Virus record (IMG/VR): IMGVR_UViG_3300034073_004006
Span: 1 to 21,413 of that record
From: a virus
Strand: one strand, 5' to 3'
Length of the DNA stretch: 21,413 bases
The position numbers were made by a program, and so were the translations under genes. Of this stretch, positions 1-5,620 are shown piece after piece (the stretch's first letter is position 1; every line of letters begins with the position of its first letter). Below the pieces are notes generated by a model. The model was given only the letters and a program-made list of their open reading frames with translations, was not told the origin of the DNA and did not search any database.

Positions 1-216
1 AATAGACTTGTCAGACAGACGACGTACCGAAAGAACCTTTCCTTCGATTACCGTTGGCATAGTCGCCGTAGGCTGAAGATAAGTGAATCGGTAATACTTG
101 CCGACTTGAGCCTTGACAAGCGTATTGTCGATACCGTAAACTAGTGCGAATACGATATAGGCGAGGGCGACAGAAGCAGAGAGACAAGCAGCAGAGTAGA
201 ACAGGATCGATTCCAT
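1..216 (-). CDS. membrane-anchored small protein, 3' part cut off by window edge
   Basis: The first 72 codons are in the window and the frame is open to the left edge. Residues about 4-27 are a hydrophobic helix (signal anchor), followed by a soluble part containing the motif KYYRFTYLQP. It is a clear paralog of the protein at 2778..3161: both have a Ser-Ala-Ala-Cys membrane segment, a NAQ/KAQ-x-G turn and a YLQP motif. The start at 216 was chosen because AAAGGA lies 8 nt upstream. Its promoter is at 260-287. I do not recognise a function; the shared layout suggests a membrane-tethered domain facing one side of the inner membrane. Confidence 0.75.
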   Translation of the reverse strand, partial: MESILFYSAACLSASVALAYIVFALVYGIDNTLVKAQVGKYYRFTYLQPTATMPTVIEGKVLSVRRLSDKSI

Positions 217-259
217 TTCATTTTTCCTTTTAGTAGTATGTTTCCAAGTGATAGAGCGT

Positions 260-287
260 ATTGTAACCCAAGAATAGAGTAAGTCAA
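260..287 (-). promoter_or_regulatory. promoter for 1..216
   Basis: -35 TTGACT, 16-bp spacer, -10 TACAAT on the minus strand. Confidence 0.75.
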
Positions 288-310
288 GTGGGCGATTGTA
301 ATTTTTGTGG

Positions 311-354
311 CTGCCATTTTGGCAGTTATGGTGGCGGGTCTGCCATTTTGGCAG
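311..354. repeat. paired palindrome copy 1
   Basis: Two CTGCCATTTTGGCAG units, starts 29 bp apart, 17 bp past the stop of 372..1073. Confidence 0.95.
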
Positions 355-371
355 TTGCCCTGTTGCCTATT

Positions 372-1073
372 TTAGTGGCACGGGAAAAGCACGTTCGCTA
401 ATCCTCGCGGACACATATCGCAAGCCAGACTATCCTTTGTCCCGGTGCAAGTAATAGTAGCACGACCCCGCCTAATTTCCGGGCATGTCACAAACTTTTC
501 ACCGTTCAGCACGACTAGCTTAGGGAGCGATGCCCGCCACTGGTCGGCCTTAGCCTTAGACTTTGGCCGCTTTGGAGCGATGGAAGTGTCGTCGCACCAT
601 GCGAACAGTTTGAAACCTACAGACTTTGCTTCGTTCATTTGTTCGGCATTATGTACGCTCGCATAGACCGCCATATACTTGTCCAGAGCAACAAGCCGAC
701 TATCGTAAATATGAGTGTAGAACCACATTTCGGGCAACTCGCCACCATCCTTGACGATAGACTCACATGCCCATATCACATTGTTGAGATAATCGGTATC
801 GAGTTTACCGTTGAGAAACCAATCGCCACGTTCATGCCATCGAATAGACTTACCCTTTTTGTGGGCGTCAATAATCATGGAGCGAATACGACCCTTTTCC
901 GTAATGATATTGGCGAAGCCTGCAACGCGAGCATTTTGGTACTGTCGCTCCGTCGCTTCCGCATAGCATCCGTTTCCAAGAAACGCACAGCTTGAAGGGC
1001 AAGTGTCGCCAACCGGACGCGACACTACAATACAATTCTTTCCGAGCTTGTCATTACCAACAGCAGTTTTCAT
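372..1073 (-). CDS. Cys-rich phage protein, GP88/DUF7227-like
   Basis: This 233-aa protein is the largest product of the array. It has an N-terminal cluster C25-x3-C29-x6-C36-Y, a central RWHERGDW motif (residues 78-85) and a C-terminal cluster (C197, C209, C218, C221, C232). A Cys cluster ending in CYA, an (F/I)RWH-x-x-GD motif and a C-terminal Cys cluster recall the phage GP88-type families of unknown function; this is from memory of the motif pattern, not a search. The Cys clusters could hold metal or an Fe-S cluster. SD AAGGA lies ahead of the ATG at 1073, and the promoter is near-consensus. What it does in infection is unknown. Confidence 0.85.
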   Translation of the reverse strand: MKTAVGNDKLGKNCIVVSRPVGDTCPSSCAFLGNGCYAEATERQYQNARVAGFANIITEKGRIRSMIIDAHKKGKSIRWHERGDWFLNGKLDTDYLNNVIWACESIVKDGGELPEMWFYTHIYDSRLVALDKYMAVYASVHNAEQMNEAKSVGFKLFAWCDDTSIAPKRPKSKAKADQWRASLPKLVVLNGEKFVTCPEIRRGRATITCTGTKDSLACDMCPRGLANVLFPCH

Positions 1074-1100
1074 CGTCGTTATCCTTCGGGTGATAGGTGA

Positions 1101-1128
1101 ATTATATCACGCAATTCCACTATGTCAA
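1101..1128 (-). promoter_or_regulatory. promoter for 372..1073
   Basis: Full consensus: TTGACA, 16 bp, TATAAT. Confidence 0.9.
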
Positions 1129-1178
1129 GAGCCTACTAAAAGATTTTCTGTAGTGTGCAAATGCTGTGCCAAAAGCCC

Positions 1179-1193
1179 GTTGGCGTTTGAAAC
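1179..1193 (+). repeat. CGTTTGA box, plus orientation
   Basis: GTTGGCGTTTGAAAC, abutting paired palindrome copy 2; preceded by TGTGCCAAAAGCCC as in the 11192 copy. Confidence 0.7.
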
Positions 1194-1236
1194 TGCCATT
1201 TTGGCAGGCCCGGTGGAGAAGCTGCCAATTTGGCAG
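1193..1236. repeat. paired palindrome copy 2
   Basis: CTGCCATTTTGGCAG and CTGCCAATTTGGCAG, 29 bp apart, 28 bp past the stop of 1265..1477. Confidence 0.95.
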
Positions 1237-1239
1237 TCT

Positions 1240-1258
1240 GTCTCAAACGGCGTCGGCC
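1240..1258 (-). repeat. CGTTTGA box, minus orientation
   Basis: GTCTCAAACGGCGTCGGCC on the plus strand, between the palindrome pair and a stop codon. Here the two orientations of the box flank the palindromes. Confidence 0.7.
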
Positions 1259-1264
1259 TTGGTT

Positions 1265-1477
1265 TTAGAAAGTCTTGGGGATACGCGGAATATCCCGGTT
1301 CAACTCTTTATGATATTCGATATGGTCTCGGATTGCTTCTATATCGTCCACCAGTTCCGCAGTAGCTACATTCTCATGGTCAAGTGTCGGAAGTAGGTAG
1401 TCGAAGTTTTGAACGATCCTTTCGAGACGATCAATCGAGAGTTGGATCAATCCTACATTAAGTTTGTCGTTTGCCAT
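1265..1477 (-). CDS. small helical hypothetical protein
   Basis: This 70-aa protein looks all-helical, with regularly spaced Leu/Ile and many Asp/Glu, and no Cys or membrane segment. SD AAAGGTG sits 6 nt before the ATG and the promoter is at 1541-1568. That promoter's -35 box is one base from the stop codon of the gene at 1570..1845, so the two units abut without a palindrome pair. No family is recognised. Confidence 0.85.
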   Translation of the reverse strand: MANDKLNVGLIQLSIDRLERIVQNFDYLLPTLDHENVATAELVDDIEAIRDHIEYHKELNRDIPRIPKTF

Positions 1478-1540
1478 ATTTCACCTTTTATATCAATGGG
1501 GGCGGTTGGTTCCGTCCCCCGCTTTGGGCTTAATGATCTA

Positions 1541-1568
1541 TTTATACTCGCCCAAACGAGTTTGTCAA
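1541..1568 (-). promoter_or_regulatory. promoter for 1265..1477
   Basis: TTGACA, 16 bp, TATAAA; its -35 box begins one base after the TGA of the upstream gene. Confidence 0.85.
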
Positions 1569-1569
1569 C

Positions 1570-1845
1570 TCACTCCGCAGTGGATTCCGTATGAGTCTCA
1601 AGGTTCGGAGCCTTGACCGGTTTTGGATTCGCACCGTCGCCAGCCTGATCAACTCCAATACCGAAAACTCGCTTGCGAGCAACCAGATAGCCCTGATGTG
1701 TCATCGGCTTACCACCCTCGTCCTTGACCGTCGCAAGAACACCCTCGGGCAGAGCATCCGTCAGACACTCCTTGATCGAAGTCGCAACGACTTCCGTATC
1801 CAGCGATTCAGCCATAACCGACACTACGAACTTGTACTTCTGCAT
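1570..1845 (-). CDS. hypothetical protein, 91 aa
   Basis: The N-terminal half has alternating beta/alpha character (KYKFVVSVMAESLDTEVVA), followed by a Gly-rich HQGYLVARKRVFGIG segment and a disordered acidic tail. It has a strong SD (GAGGAGTG) 6 nt before the ATG. Two promoters in tandem face it (1895-1922 and 1964-1991), which is unusual in this array and suggests high expression. I do not recognise the family. Confidence 0.85.
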   Translation of the reverse strand: MQKYKFVVSVMAESLDTEVVATSIKECLTDALPEGVLATVKDEGGKPMTHQGYLVARKRVFGIGVDQAGDGANPKPVKAPNLETHTESTAE

Positions 1846-1894
1846 TATTCACTCCTCAAAAGGTTTACCGTTCCAATCGTTCACTGATACACCT

Positions 1895-1922
1895 ATTGTA
1901 CCAGTAGTTTTCTACTTGTCAA
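1895..1922 (-). promoter_or_regulatory. proximal promoter for 1570..1845
   Basis: TTGACA, 16 bp, TACAAT. Confidence 0.85.
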
Positions 1923-1963
1923 GCCTTCGTTTCTATTGTTTCTCGCTTGTCTCTTATGTCAGT

Positions 1964-1991
1964 ATTGTACCATACCATTCGTTCCCGTCAA
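1964..1991 (-). promoter_or_regulatory. distal promoter for 1570..1845
   Basis: TTGACG, 16 bp, TACAAT, with no ORF between it and the proximal promoter. Confidence 0.7.
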
Positions 1992-2014
1992 GAGCTTGGG
2001 CGAAAAAGATTCGT

Positions 2015-2058
2015 CTGCCAAATTGGCAGGCGGGCTACAGGAACTGCCAGATTGGCAG
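2015..2058. repeat. paired palindrome copy 3
   Basis: CTGCCAAATTGGCAG and CTGCCAGATTGGCAG, 29 bp apart, 28 bp past the stop of 2087..2362. Confidence 0.95.
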
Positions 2059-2086
2059 GCCGAAGCCTACCAACCCAGCATAATGT

Positions 2087-2362
2087 TCACTTGAAGTATC
2101 GTTTGGCACGATCAACAACAATATCGAAAGTTTGTTCGAGAGAATTTGGGCAGATTGTTACTTCTGCATCTACACGACCAAGAGCAATCTCCAAAGCCCG
2201 AGCCTTATTGAAGCGATCACCCTTACGACAAAGGCTAAAGCCGTATCGAACTTGTCCATCAACCATCCTCGCCACAACCACACCCACAGGATTCCTATTC
2301 TTATCCCTCTTATATTGCACAAGGGTAAAAGCAGGCACAGTAAAAGTCTTAGAATGGGCCAT
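2087..2362 (-). CDS. phage hypothetical (GVVVA...SLCRKGDRF...A-x-GR family)
   Basis: This 91-aa protein has an N-terminal beta-rich part (YKRDKNRNPVGVVVARM), the motif YGFSLCRKGDRFNKARAL and then A-x-GR. This pattern recurs in small uncharacterised proteins of many phages, as I remember it; no function is known to me. SD AAAGGAG lies 7 nt before the ATG. The promoter is at 2405-2432 and palindrome copy 3 follows the stop. Confidence 0.88.
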   Translation of the reverse strand: MAHSKTFTVPAFTLVQYKRDKNRNPVGVVVARMVDGQVRYGFSLCRKGDRFNKARALEIALGRVDAEVTICPNSLEQTFDIVVDRAKRYFK

Positions 2363-2404
2363 TATCGTCTCCTTTATTTCATTATCGGTCAGTTTCGTTC
2401 CAGT

Positions 2405-2432
2405 ATTGTATCACACCAGATCAAATTGTCAA
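2405..2432 (-). promoter_or_regulatory. promoter for 2087..2362
   Basis: TTGACA, 16 bp, TACAAT. Confidence 0.88.
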
Positions 2433-2505
2433 GTCGCCCACAATCTTCTTTCCTGCACAATAGACCCCAAAGACTCGCTGACTTAGCTGACTATACCACG
2501 AAAAT

Positions 2506-2522
2506 CGAATCCGAAGGATTGG
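2506..2522. repeat. CGAATCCGAAGGATTGG hairpin, copy 1
   Basis: Stem AATCC/GGATT, just past the 2542..2622 stop. A second copy lies at 4770-4786, and both are preceded by GCTGACTAYACC. Both lie 3' of genes that lack a downstream palindrome pair, so it may serve as their transcript end. Confidence 0.6.
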
Positions 2523-2541
2523 GAGAGACTATAACAAAGTC

Positions 2542-2622
2542 TTAATCTTTCGATTTCAGCCAAATGGTATAAACTACCCAAGCTACACACGAGTAGCCCA
2601 CAAAAGCATTAGCTAAAAGCAT
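2542..2622 (-). CDS. 26-aa membrane peptide
   Basis: This very short ORF encodes a hydrophobic stretch (residues 1-22, with Trp and Tyr at the edge) ending in KSKD, typical of a single-pass peptide with its basic tail in the cytoplasm. Support comes from context. A near-perfect promoter (2648-2675) gives a leader of about 20 nt containing AGGG 7 nt before the ATG, and no other ORF fits the transcript. A hairpin repeat follows the stop. Function unknown; small phage membrane peptides often act on host envelope proteins, but nothing here shows that. Confidence 0.65.
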   Translation of the reverse strand: MLLANAFVGYSCVAWVVYTIWLKSKD

Positions 2623-2647
2623 ATCGATACCCTGGTTGATAAGATAG

Positions 2648-2675
2648 ATTATACCAGAAGAATCCGTAATGTCAA
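2648..2675 (-). promoter_or_regulatory. promoter for 2542..2622
   Basis: Consensus TTGACA, 16 bp, TATAAT. Confidence 0.9.
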
Positions 2676-2680
2676 GCTCT

Positions 2681-2724
2681 CTGCCATTTTGGCAGTAGCG
2701 GTAGGGAGTCTGCCAGAATGGCAG
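2681..2724. repeat. paired palindrome copy 4
   Basis: CTGCCATTTTGGCAG and CTGCCAGAATGGCAG, 29 bp apart. Only 5 bp from the -35 box at 2670-2675. Confidence 0.95.
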
Positions 2725-2777
2725 CTAGGATCGCAACCCCTTACAATCCTAACTACACTTTTCTGGCGACTCAACCA

Positions 2778-3161
2778 TCACACCCCTACAAGAAATCGCA
2801 ACCCACCCAGCGGAAGACGGTGAACGCTCACGCATCGCTCGGCATAAAACTGTCGATATTCGCCAGTTGGATCAACAGCACGAATCAAAGTACCAGTACG
2901 CTTGAAAATCGAATCACTGGCACGATAATTGCTGGTGCGGTTCAATCGCCTAATAGTGTTGTCGTCCAACTTTTGTACCTCAAGCACCTTTACTATGTGC
3001 CGATGATGCTCTCCACTATTTGGTTGCAAGTAATCGAAAGAGTATACTCCACCCTTTTGGGCATTTGAGAGCGTATCGTGAACGCCCAAAAACATACCGT
3101 TATAGACAGCAAGAGCAGCAAGAAAGCAAGCAGCAGAACAAACAATCAAAGCAATCAACAT
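2778..3161 (-). CDS. membrane-anchored protein, paralog of 1..216
   Basis: This 127-aa protein has a hydrophobic helix at residues 2-25 (signal anchor) followed by a soluble domain with YSFDYLQP and a basic middle. It aligns with the partial protein at the left edge across the membrane helix and the first 45 residues of the soluble part. The start at 3161 (SD GAGGTG, 5 nt spacing) is preferred over an in-frame ATG at 3200, because that one lies at the -10 box of the promoter at 3192-3219. The duplication within one array suggests unit copying. Function unknown. Confidence 0.82.
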   Translation of the reverse strand: MLIALIVCSAACFLAALAVYNGMFLGVHDTLSNAQKGGVYSFDYLQPNSGEHHRHIVKVLEVQKLDDNTIRRLNRTSNYRASDSIFKRTGTLIRAVDPTGEYRQFYAERCVSVHRLPLGGLRFLVGV

Positions 3162-3191
3162 CGTACACCTCGTTTGGGTTTGGTTTCTTCT

Positions 3192-3219
3192 ATCATACAC
3201 TAGGTTTTGGGTTTGTCAA
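3192..3219 (-). promoter_or_regulatory. promoter for 2778..3161
   Basis: TTGACA, 16 bp, TATGAT. Confidence 0.8.
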
Positions 3220-3231
3220 GACTGAGAAGTT

Positions 3232-3441
3232 CTAGTTTGTACTAGGGGCAACAGCTAGAAAACGCCCATTTTGTTTGATTGATCGTATCGCTTCACAAAT
3301 ACTTTTAGCTTCAGCGATGGTGAGTCTGCGCATTGCTTCTACTTTGAGTTGAAACTCTTCAGTAGTTTTGTGTGGAAGTGTCTCAATATGAATCATCGTC
3401 TTGGCGTATTCGAGCAAGATTTCAGCAAGTAGGGTTTCCAT
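3232..3441 (-). CDS. small helical hypothetical protein
   Basis: This 69-aa protein is predicted helical (LLAEILLEYAKTMIHIETL, then EEFQLKVEAMRRLTIAEAK), with no Cys. The start region is odd: the only purine-rich SD (AGGAAGG) is about 20 nt upstream. The gap is filled by a copy of the GGCCGTCGCCG...GAGAC box (3444-3462) that abuts the start codon, so initiation may depend on folding of that box. Promoter at 3484-3511. The stop lies 12 bp before the next -35 box. No family recognised. Confidence 0.8.
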   Translation of the reverse strand: METLLAEILLEYAKTMIHIETLPHKTTEEFQLKVEAMRRLTIAEAKSICEAIRSIKQNGRFLAVAPSTN

Positions 3442-3443
3442 AT

Positions 3444-3462
3444 GTCTCAGGCGGCGACGGCC
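3444..3462 (-). repeat. CGTTTGA box, minus orientation, in a 5' leader
   Basis: GTCTCAGGCGGCGACGGCC on the plus strand, a variant copy between SD and start codon of 3232..3441. Confidence 0.65.
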
Positions 3463-3483
3463 TTCCTAGTGGGTGATTGCTTC

Positions 3484-3511
3484 ATTCTATCATATAATAT
3501 CGGCGTGTCAA
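3484..3511 (-). promoter_or_regulatory. promoter for 3232..3441
   Basis: TTGACA, 16 bp with GCCGATA in the spacer, TAGAAT. Confidence 0.87.
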
Positions 3512-3546
3512 TACTCTGCTCTTGAGTTTTTTGAGAGAAGTATACG

Positions 3547-3590
3547 ATGCCAATTTGGCAGTCTCGCTGGCGTAGCTGCCATAATGGCAG
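3547..3590. repeat. paired palindrome copy 5
   Basis: ATGCCAATTTGGCAG and CTGCCATAATGGCAG, 29 bp apart, 9 bp past the stop of 3600..3812. Confidence 0.95.
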
Positions 3591-3599
3591 CCGGATCAC

Positions 3600-3812
3600 T
3601 TATTCGTAATCCTCAAACCCGTCCTCATCGAAAGGAAAGCCCTCTTCTTCGAGCAGATCGCGTGCAGCACAACGAGCAGACTCAAGAAGCTCTTCTTGGC
3701 TCATCCCCTCGTCAAAATAGTTCCACAAATCAAAATCTGGCAGATCGTCAATACCAACGCCAGCAATGTTGGAAACTTCCCGGTCAACCATTTTGCGAAA
3801 TTGTGCAATCAT
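3600..3812 (-). CDS. acidic small hypothetical protein
   Basis: This 70-aa protein is strongly acidic, with a C-terminal run rich in Glu/Asp/Phe (EEEGFPFDEDGFEDYE). It could mimic DNA or bind a basic host protein, but nothing proves that. SD AAGAGGT overlaps the TAA stop of the upstream gene (3817..4206), and its promoter (3854-3881) lies inside that gene's last codons, so the two units are interlocked. Palindrome copy 5 follows. Confidence 0.85.
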   Translation of the reverse strand: MIAQFRKMVDREVSNIAGVGIDDLPDFDLWNYFDEGMSQEELLESARCAARDLLEEEGFPFDEDGFEDYE

Positions 3813-3816
3813 CGTT

Positions 3817-4206
3817 TTACCTCTTGTGAATGAAAACTCTTCTACCTTGCGTGATTATACGTGCAAATCTTGCGTTGTCAAGTATATTGTCGGTGGATGG
3901 ACAATACCAGTATGGGCGAATCTTGGGATCGTAGGTTGCTTCAATCAACTCCTGAGTCATAGGTGTGTGTGCCGGAACAATCGTTACCGAATCGCACTCA
4001 ATCCAGCCGGAAACGTCACGAACTTGGCTTTCAAAAACTCGTTTGGCCGTTCCTGGCATATTTCGCAGCGTACAGTTTGAAAGAACGAGACAGTTTTCTG
4101 TTGGATCGTAGTAGGATACGCCCCCAGAATTCTTATCACGAATCTGCCATTGCTTGTAGTTGATTCCGGCTGCGAGATGGAATCTTACGTGAAGTTTATT
4201 CATCAT
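3817..4206 (-). CDS. hypothetical protein, probably leaderless mRNA
   Basis: This 129-aa protein is a mixed alpha/beta sequence with several Tyr, Trp and Cys; no family recognised. No SD is visible. The -10 box (4213-4218) is followed by exactly six bases and then ATGATG, so the predicted first transcribed base is the A of the start codon. A start at the second ATG (4203) is possible. The last 24 codons also carry the promoter of the next gene (3854-3881), so this C-terminus is constrained at DNA level. Confidence 0.83.
   Translation of the reverse strand: MMNKLHVRFHLAAGINYKQWQIRDKNSGGVSYYDPTENCLVLSNCTLRNMPGTAKRVFESQVRDVSGWIECDSVTIVPAHTPMTQELIEATYDPKIRPYWYCPSTDNILDNARFARIITQGRRVFIHKR
3854..3881 (-). 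promoter_or_regulatory. promoter for 3600..3812, inside coding sequence
   Basis: Consensus TTGACA, 16 bp, TATAAT, embedded in the 3' end of 3817..4206. Confidence 0.88.
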
Positions 4207-4212
4207 ACAGTT

Positions 4213-4240
4213 ATTGTATCACTAGTATCGGCAATGTCAA
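4213..4240 (-). promoter_or_regulatory. promoter for 3817..4206 (leaderless)
   Basis: TTGACA, 16 bp with GCCGATAC, TACAAT, then 6 nt to ATG. Confidence 0.9.
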
Positions 4241-4277
4241 GCGATGGAATCCAATCAAAATCGAGTCAGTCGAGCCG

Positions 4278-4292
4278 GTTGGCGTTTGAAAC
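4278..4292 (+). repeat. CGTTTGA box, plus orientation
   Basis: GTTGGCGTTTGAAAC abutting palindrome copy 6. Confidence 0.7.
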
Positions 4293-4335
4293 TGTCAATT
4301 TGGCAGTTGTGGTAGGGAAGCTGCCATTATGGCAG
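4292..4335. repeat. paired palindrome copy 6, holds a stop codon
   Basis: CTGTCAATTTGGCAG and CTGCCATTATGGCAG, 29 bp apart. On the minus strand the right unit reads CTG-CCA-TAA and ends the gene 4327..4485. Confidence 0.95.
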
Positions 4336-4485
4336 TTTTCTCGTATAGATCATACAAAAATCCATAAAATCCCAATCATAAAACTCATTACCCACATAAA
4401 AAATCACATGATCACTATCAACATAAGTAATATGAGCAATACTACCAGTATCAAGATCCATCCATTCTTGGTCGGCTTTTAGCAT
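4327..4485 (-). CDS. 52-aa hypothetical, stop inside a palindrome
   Basis: This short acidic-aromatic protein has a TG-x-IAHITYVDSDHVIFYVG core that looks like a small beta sheet. It is translationally coupled: its ATG overlaps the TGA of 4485..4673 (TGATG), and it has no promoter of its own. Its last codons, CTG CCA TAA, are half of a palindrome unit, so this repeat copy is both coding and structural. No family recognised. Confidence 0.75.
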   Translation of the reverse strand: MLKADQEWMDLDTGSIAHITYVDSDHVIFYVGNEFYDWDFMDFCMIYTRKLP

Positions 4486-4673
4486 CACTTTGCTCCAAAA
4501 CCATAATATTTTCGGTAATGATAATCGATATCATCCTCAGAAATTTCCCCATCATCCTCAAACAAAGGAACCCCATTCTCATCCAATTCCTCACCACAAA
4601 TATCACAGTACAGATGACCCCCATCCTCTACAATAGAGTCCTCACAACAATAGCTCCATGACGCCTTACACAT
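4485..4673 (-). CDS. Cys-rich acidic small protein, probable zinc site
   Basis: This 62-aa protein has Cys at 2, 9, 10, 23 and 26, including a C23-x2-C26 pair followed by an acidic C-terminus. A zinc-ribbon-like fold with the N-terminal Cys is likely but not certain. SD GGAG sits 9 nt before the ATG, with a consensus promoter at 4713-4740. It is the first gene of a two-gene operon with 4327..4485. No family recognised. Confidence 0.83.
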   Translation of the reverse strand: MCKASWSYCCEDSIVEDGGHLYCDICGEELDENGVPLFEDDGEISEDDIDYHYRKYYGFGAK

Positions 4674-4712
4674 GATTTTTCTCCAAAATCGCCCAAACCC
4701 CTCTTCTGCACC

Positions 4713-4740
4713 ATTATATCAGACACATTTCAAATGTCAA
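4713..4740 (-). promoter_or_regulatory. promoter for 4485..4673 and 4327..4485
   Basis: Consensus TTGACA, 16 bp, TATAAT. Confidence 0.9.
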
Positions 4741-4769
4741 GCCATTTGGCTGACTACACCCATCCAACC

Positions 4770-4786
4770 CGAATCCGAAGGATTGG
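4770..4786. repeat. CGAATCCGAAGGATTGG hairpin, copy 2
   Basis: Identical to 2506-2522, 3' of the gene 4798..4965, where no palindrome pair is present. Confidence 0.6.
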
Positions 4787-4797
4787 CTCGGACAGAG

Positions 4798-4965
4798 CTA
4801 TTCGTCCTGCCAACCCTTCTTTTGGGCGCTTCTCGTGCGTTGACGTTTGGTTCGCTTGTCGCCCATGATCGTGCAAGCAGCGGAACGAAAATCCTTGTGG
4901 CCCGTCCCAATTTTCCAGGGGGCTTTCGTCTCGATCTTAACTTTGCCATACTTGTTCTTAGCCAT
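4798..4965 (-). CDS. basic small protein, 55 aa
   Basis: This Lys/Arg-rich protein (KRTKRQRTRSAQKK near the C-terminus) is likely nucleic-acid binding or partly disordered. SD AAGGTG lies 7 nt before the ATG, and its own promoter is at 4996-5023. Longer overlapping frames here read through promoters and repeats and are not genes. A shared hairpin repeat follows the stop. No family recognised. Confidence 0.8.
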   Translation of the reverse strand: MAKNKYGKVKIETKAPWKIGTGHKDFRSAACTIMGDKRTKRQRTRSAQKKGWQDE

Positions 4966-4995
4966 CGTATCACCTTGGAGTTGTTGTGTTTTGGT

Positions 4996-5023
4996 ATTGT
5001 ACCATACACTATCGGCGTGTCAA
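4996..5023 (-). promoter_or_regulatory. promoter for 4798..4965
   Basis: TTGACA, 16 bp with GCCGATA, TACAAT. Confidence 0.88.
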
Positions 5024-5044
5024 TACCTCTTGCTTGAATAATTT

Positions 5045-5063
5045 GTCTCAAACGGCGACGGCC
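5045..5063 (-). repeat. CGTTTGA box, minus orientation
   Basis: GTCTCAAACGGCGACGGCC, followed by TTTGGCACAG; matches 10478-10496 and its flanks. Confidence 0.75.
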
Positions 5064-5080
5064 TTTGGCACAGTATTTGC

Positions 5081-5099
5081 GATACTTTCCCAAAGTATC
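5081..5099. repeat. GATACTTTCCCAAAGTATC hairpin, copy 1
   Basis: Perfect 8-bp stem with CCC loop, directly touching palindrome copy 7. The same 19-mer recurs at 10514-10532. Confidence 0.85.
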
Positions 5100-5142
5100 T
5101 GTCAAATTGGCAGGCGCGGTAGGGAAGCTGCCATAATGGCAG
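5099..5142. repeat. paired palindrome copy 7
   Basis: CTGTCAAATTGGCAG and CTGCCATAATGGCAG, 29 bp apart, immediately next to the stop of 5143..5334. Confidence 0.95.
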
Positions 5143-5334
5143 TCAGTCCTCAAATCGATTGTCAAAAATTTGCCGATCTGCCTCGCTGCGATCACGCGTA
5201 TCACAATACACACGATCACCCCGGCAGCGTCCACAGTTGCAACCCTTACGCCCATAGGTTTTCTTGGGTCGCTTACTCTTGAACTTCTTAGAGCGATCAC
5301 CACGCCATGCGGCTTTTGAGTCTTCGTATTCCAT
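5143..5334 (-). CDS. basic Cys-cluster protein, leaderless
   Basis: This 63-aa protein has a Lys/Arg-rich first half and the cluster C32-x-C34-x2-C37-x6-C44, a likely zinc knuckle, suggesting nucleic-acid binding. It has no SD. The -10 TACAAT at 5341-5346 is followed by exactly six bases and the ATG, so the transcript probably starts at the A of AUG. The stop touches palindrome copy 7. No family recognised. Confidence 0.83.
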   Translation of the reverse strand: MEYEDSKAAWRGDRSKKFKSKRPKKTYGRKGCNCGRCRGDRVYCDTRDRSEADRQIFDNRFED

Positions 5335-5340
5335 GATGGT

Positions 5341-5368
5341 ATTGTACCAGTTTGGTCGAGTTTGTCAA
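5341..5368 (-). promoter_or_regulatory. promoter for 5143..5334 (leaderless)
   Basis: TTGACA, 16 bp, TACAAT, 6 nt to ATG. Confidence 0.9.
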
Positions 5369-5373
5369 GCGAA

Positions 5374-5565
5374 TCAGATATATTCCTCAATCGGTTCATC
5401 CGTTTCATATTGCGGATTCGTCAGAACCTCTGGGCGATACTTGGCGAGTTGCTTTTCGCGGCACTCAGGGCAAACGCGAGCAAGTGGAATCCCACGAGCA
5501 TCCGTCTCCCACCAACTCATTTCGCCTGATCCGCATGGGCAAACTCTGGGCTTGTCGTAGTACAT
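5374..5565 (-). CDS. zinc-ribbon-like protein, 63 aa
   Basis: C9-x-C11-GSG near the N-terminus and C32-x2-C35 (VCPEC) form a probable four-Cys zinc ribbon, followed by a charged tail. The start at 5565 follows SD AAAGGA with 9 nt spacing; an upstream in-frame start would read through the promoter. The stop lies 5 bp from the next -35 box. The exact role is unknown; such ribbons are common in small phage regulators and accessory proteins. Confidence 0.85.
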   Translation of the reverse strand: MYYDKPRVCPCGSGEMSWWETDARGIPLARVCPECREKQLAKYRPEVLTNPQYETDEPIEEYI

Positions 5566-5590
5566 GATTGGTTCCTTTAGGTATAGGTGG

Positions 5591-5618
5591 ATTGTACCAT
5601 ACGATTTTAGATTGTCAA
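5591..5618 (-). promoter_or_regulatory. promoter for 5374..5565
   Basis: TTGACA, 16 bp, TACAAT; 2 bp from the TAG of 5621..5881. Confidence 0.88.
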
Positions 5619-5620
5619 GC

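Noticed and set aside
445-995. Overlapping plus-strand open frames
   Set aside because: They are antisense to the 233-aa gene, lack SD sites and give no family-like sequence. The same holds for the other plus-strand frames left of 17,344.
3159-3200. Longer N-terminus for 2778..3161 (start at 3200)
   Set aside because: That ATG overlaps the -10 box, so it could not be on the transcript; the SD supports 3161. The same reasoning shortened 5374, 7481, 7925, 8368, 9774, 10231, 11314, 11906, 12138, 12744, 13159, 13764, 15143 and 15993.
4737-5408. A 223-codon minus-strand open frame
   Set aside because: It reads through two promoters, a palindrome pair and other repeats and lies over three better-supported small genes (4798, 5143, 5374 ends). 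It has no SD at its start.
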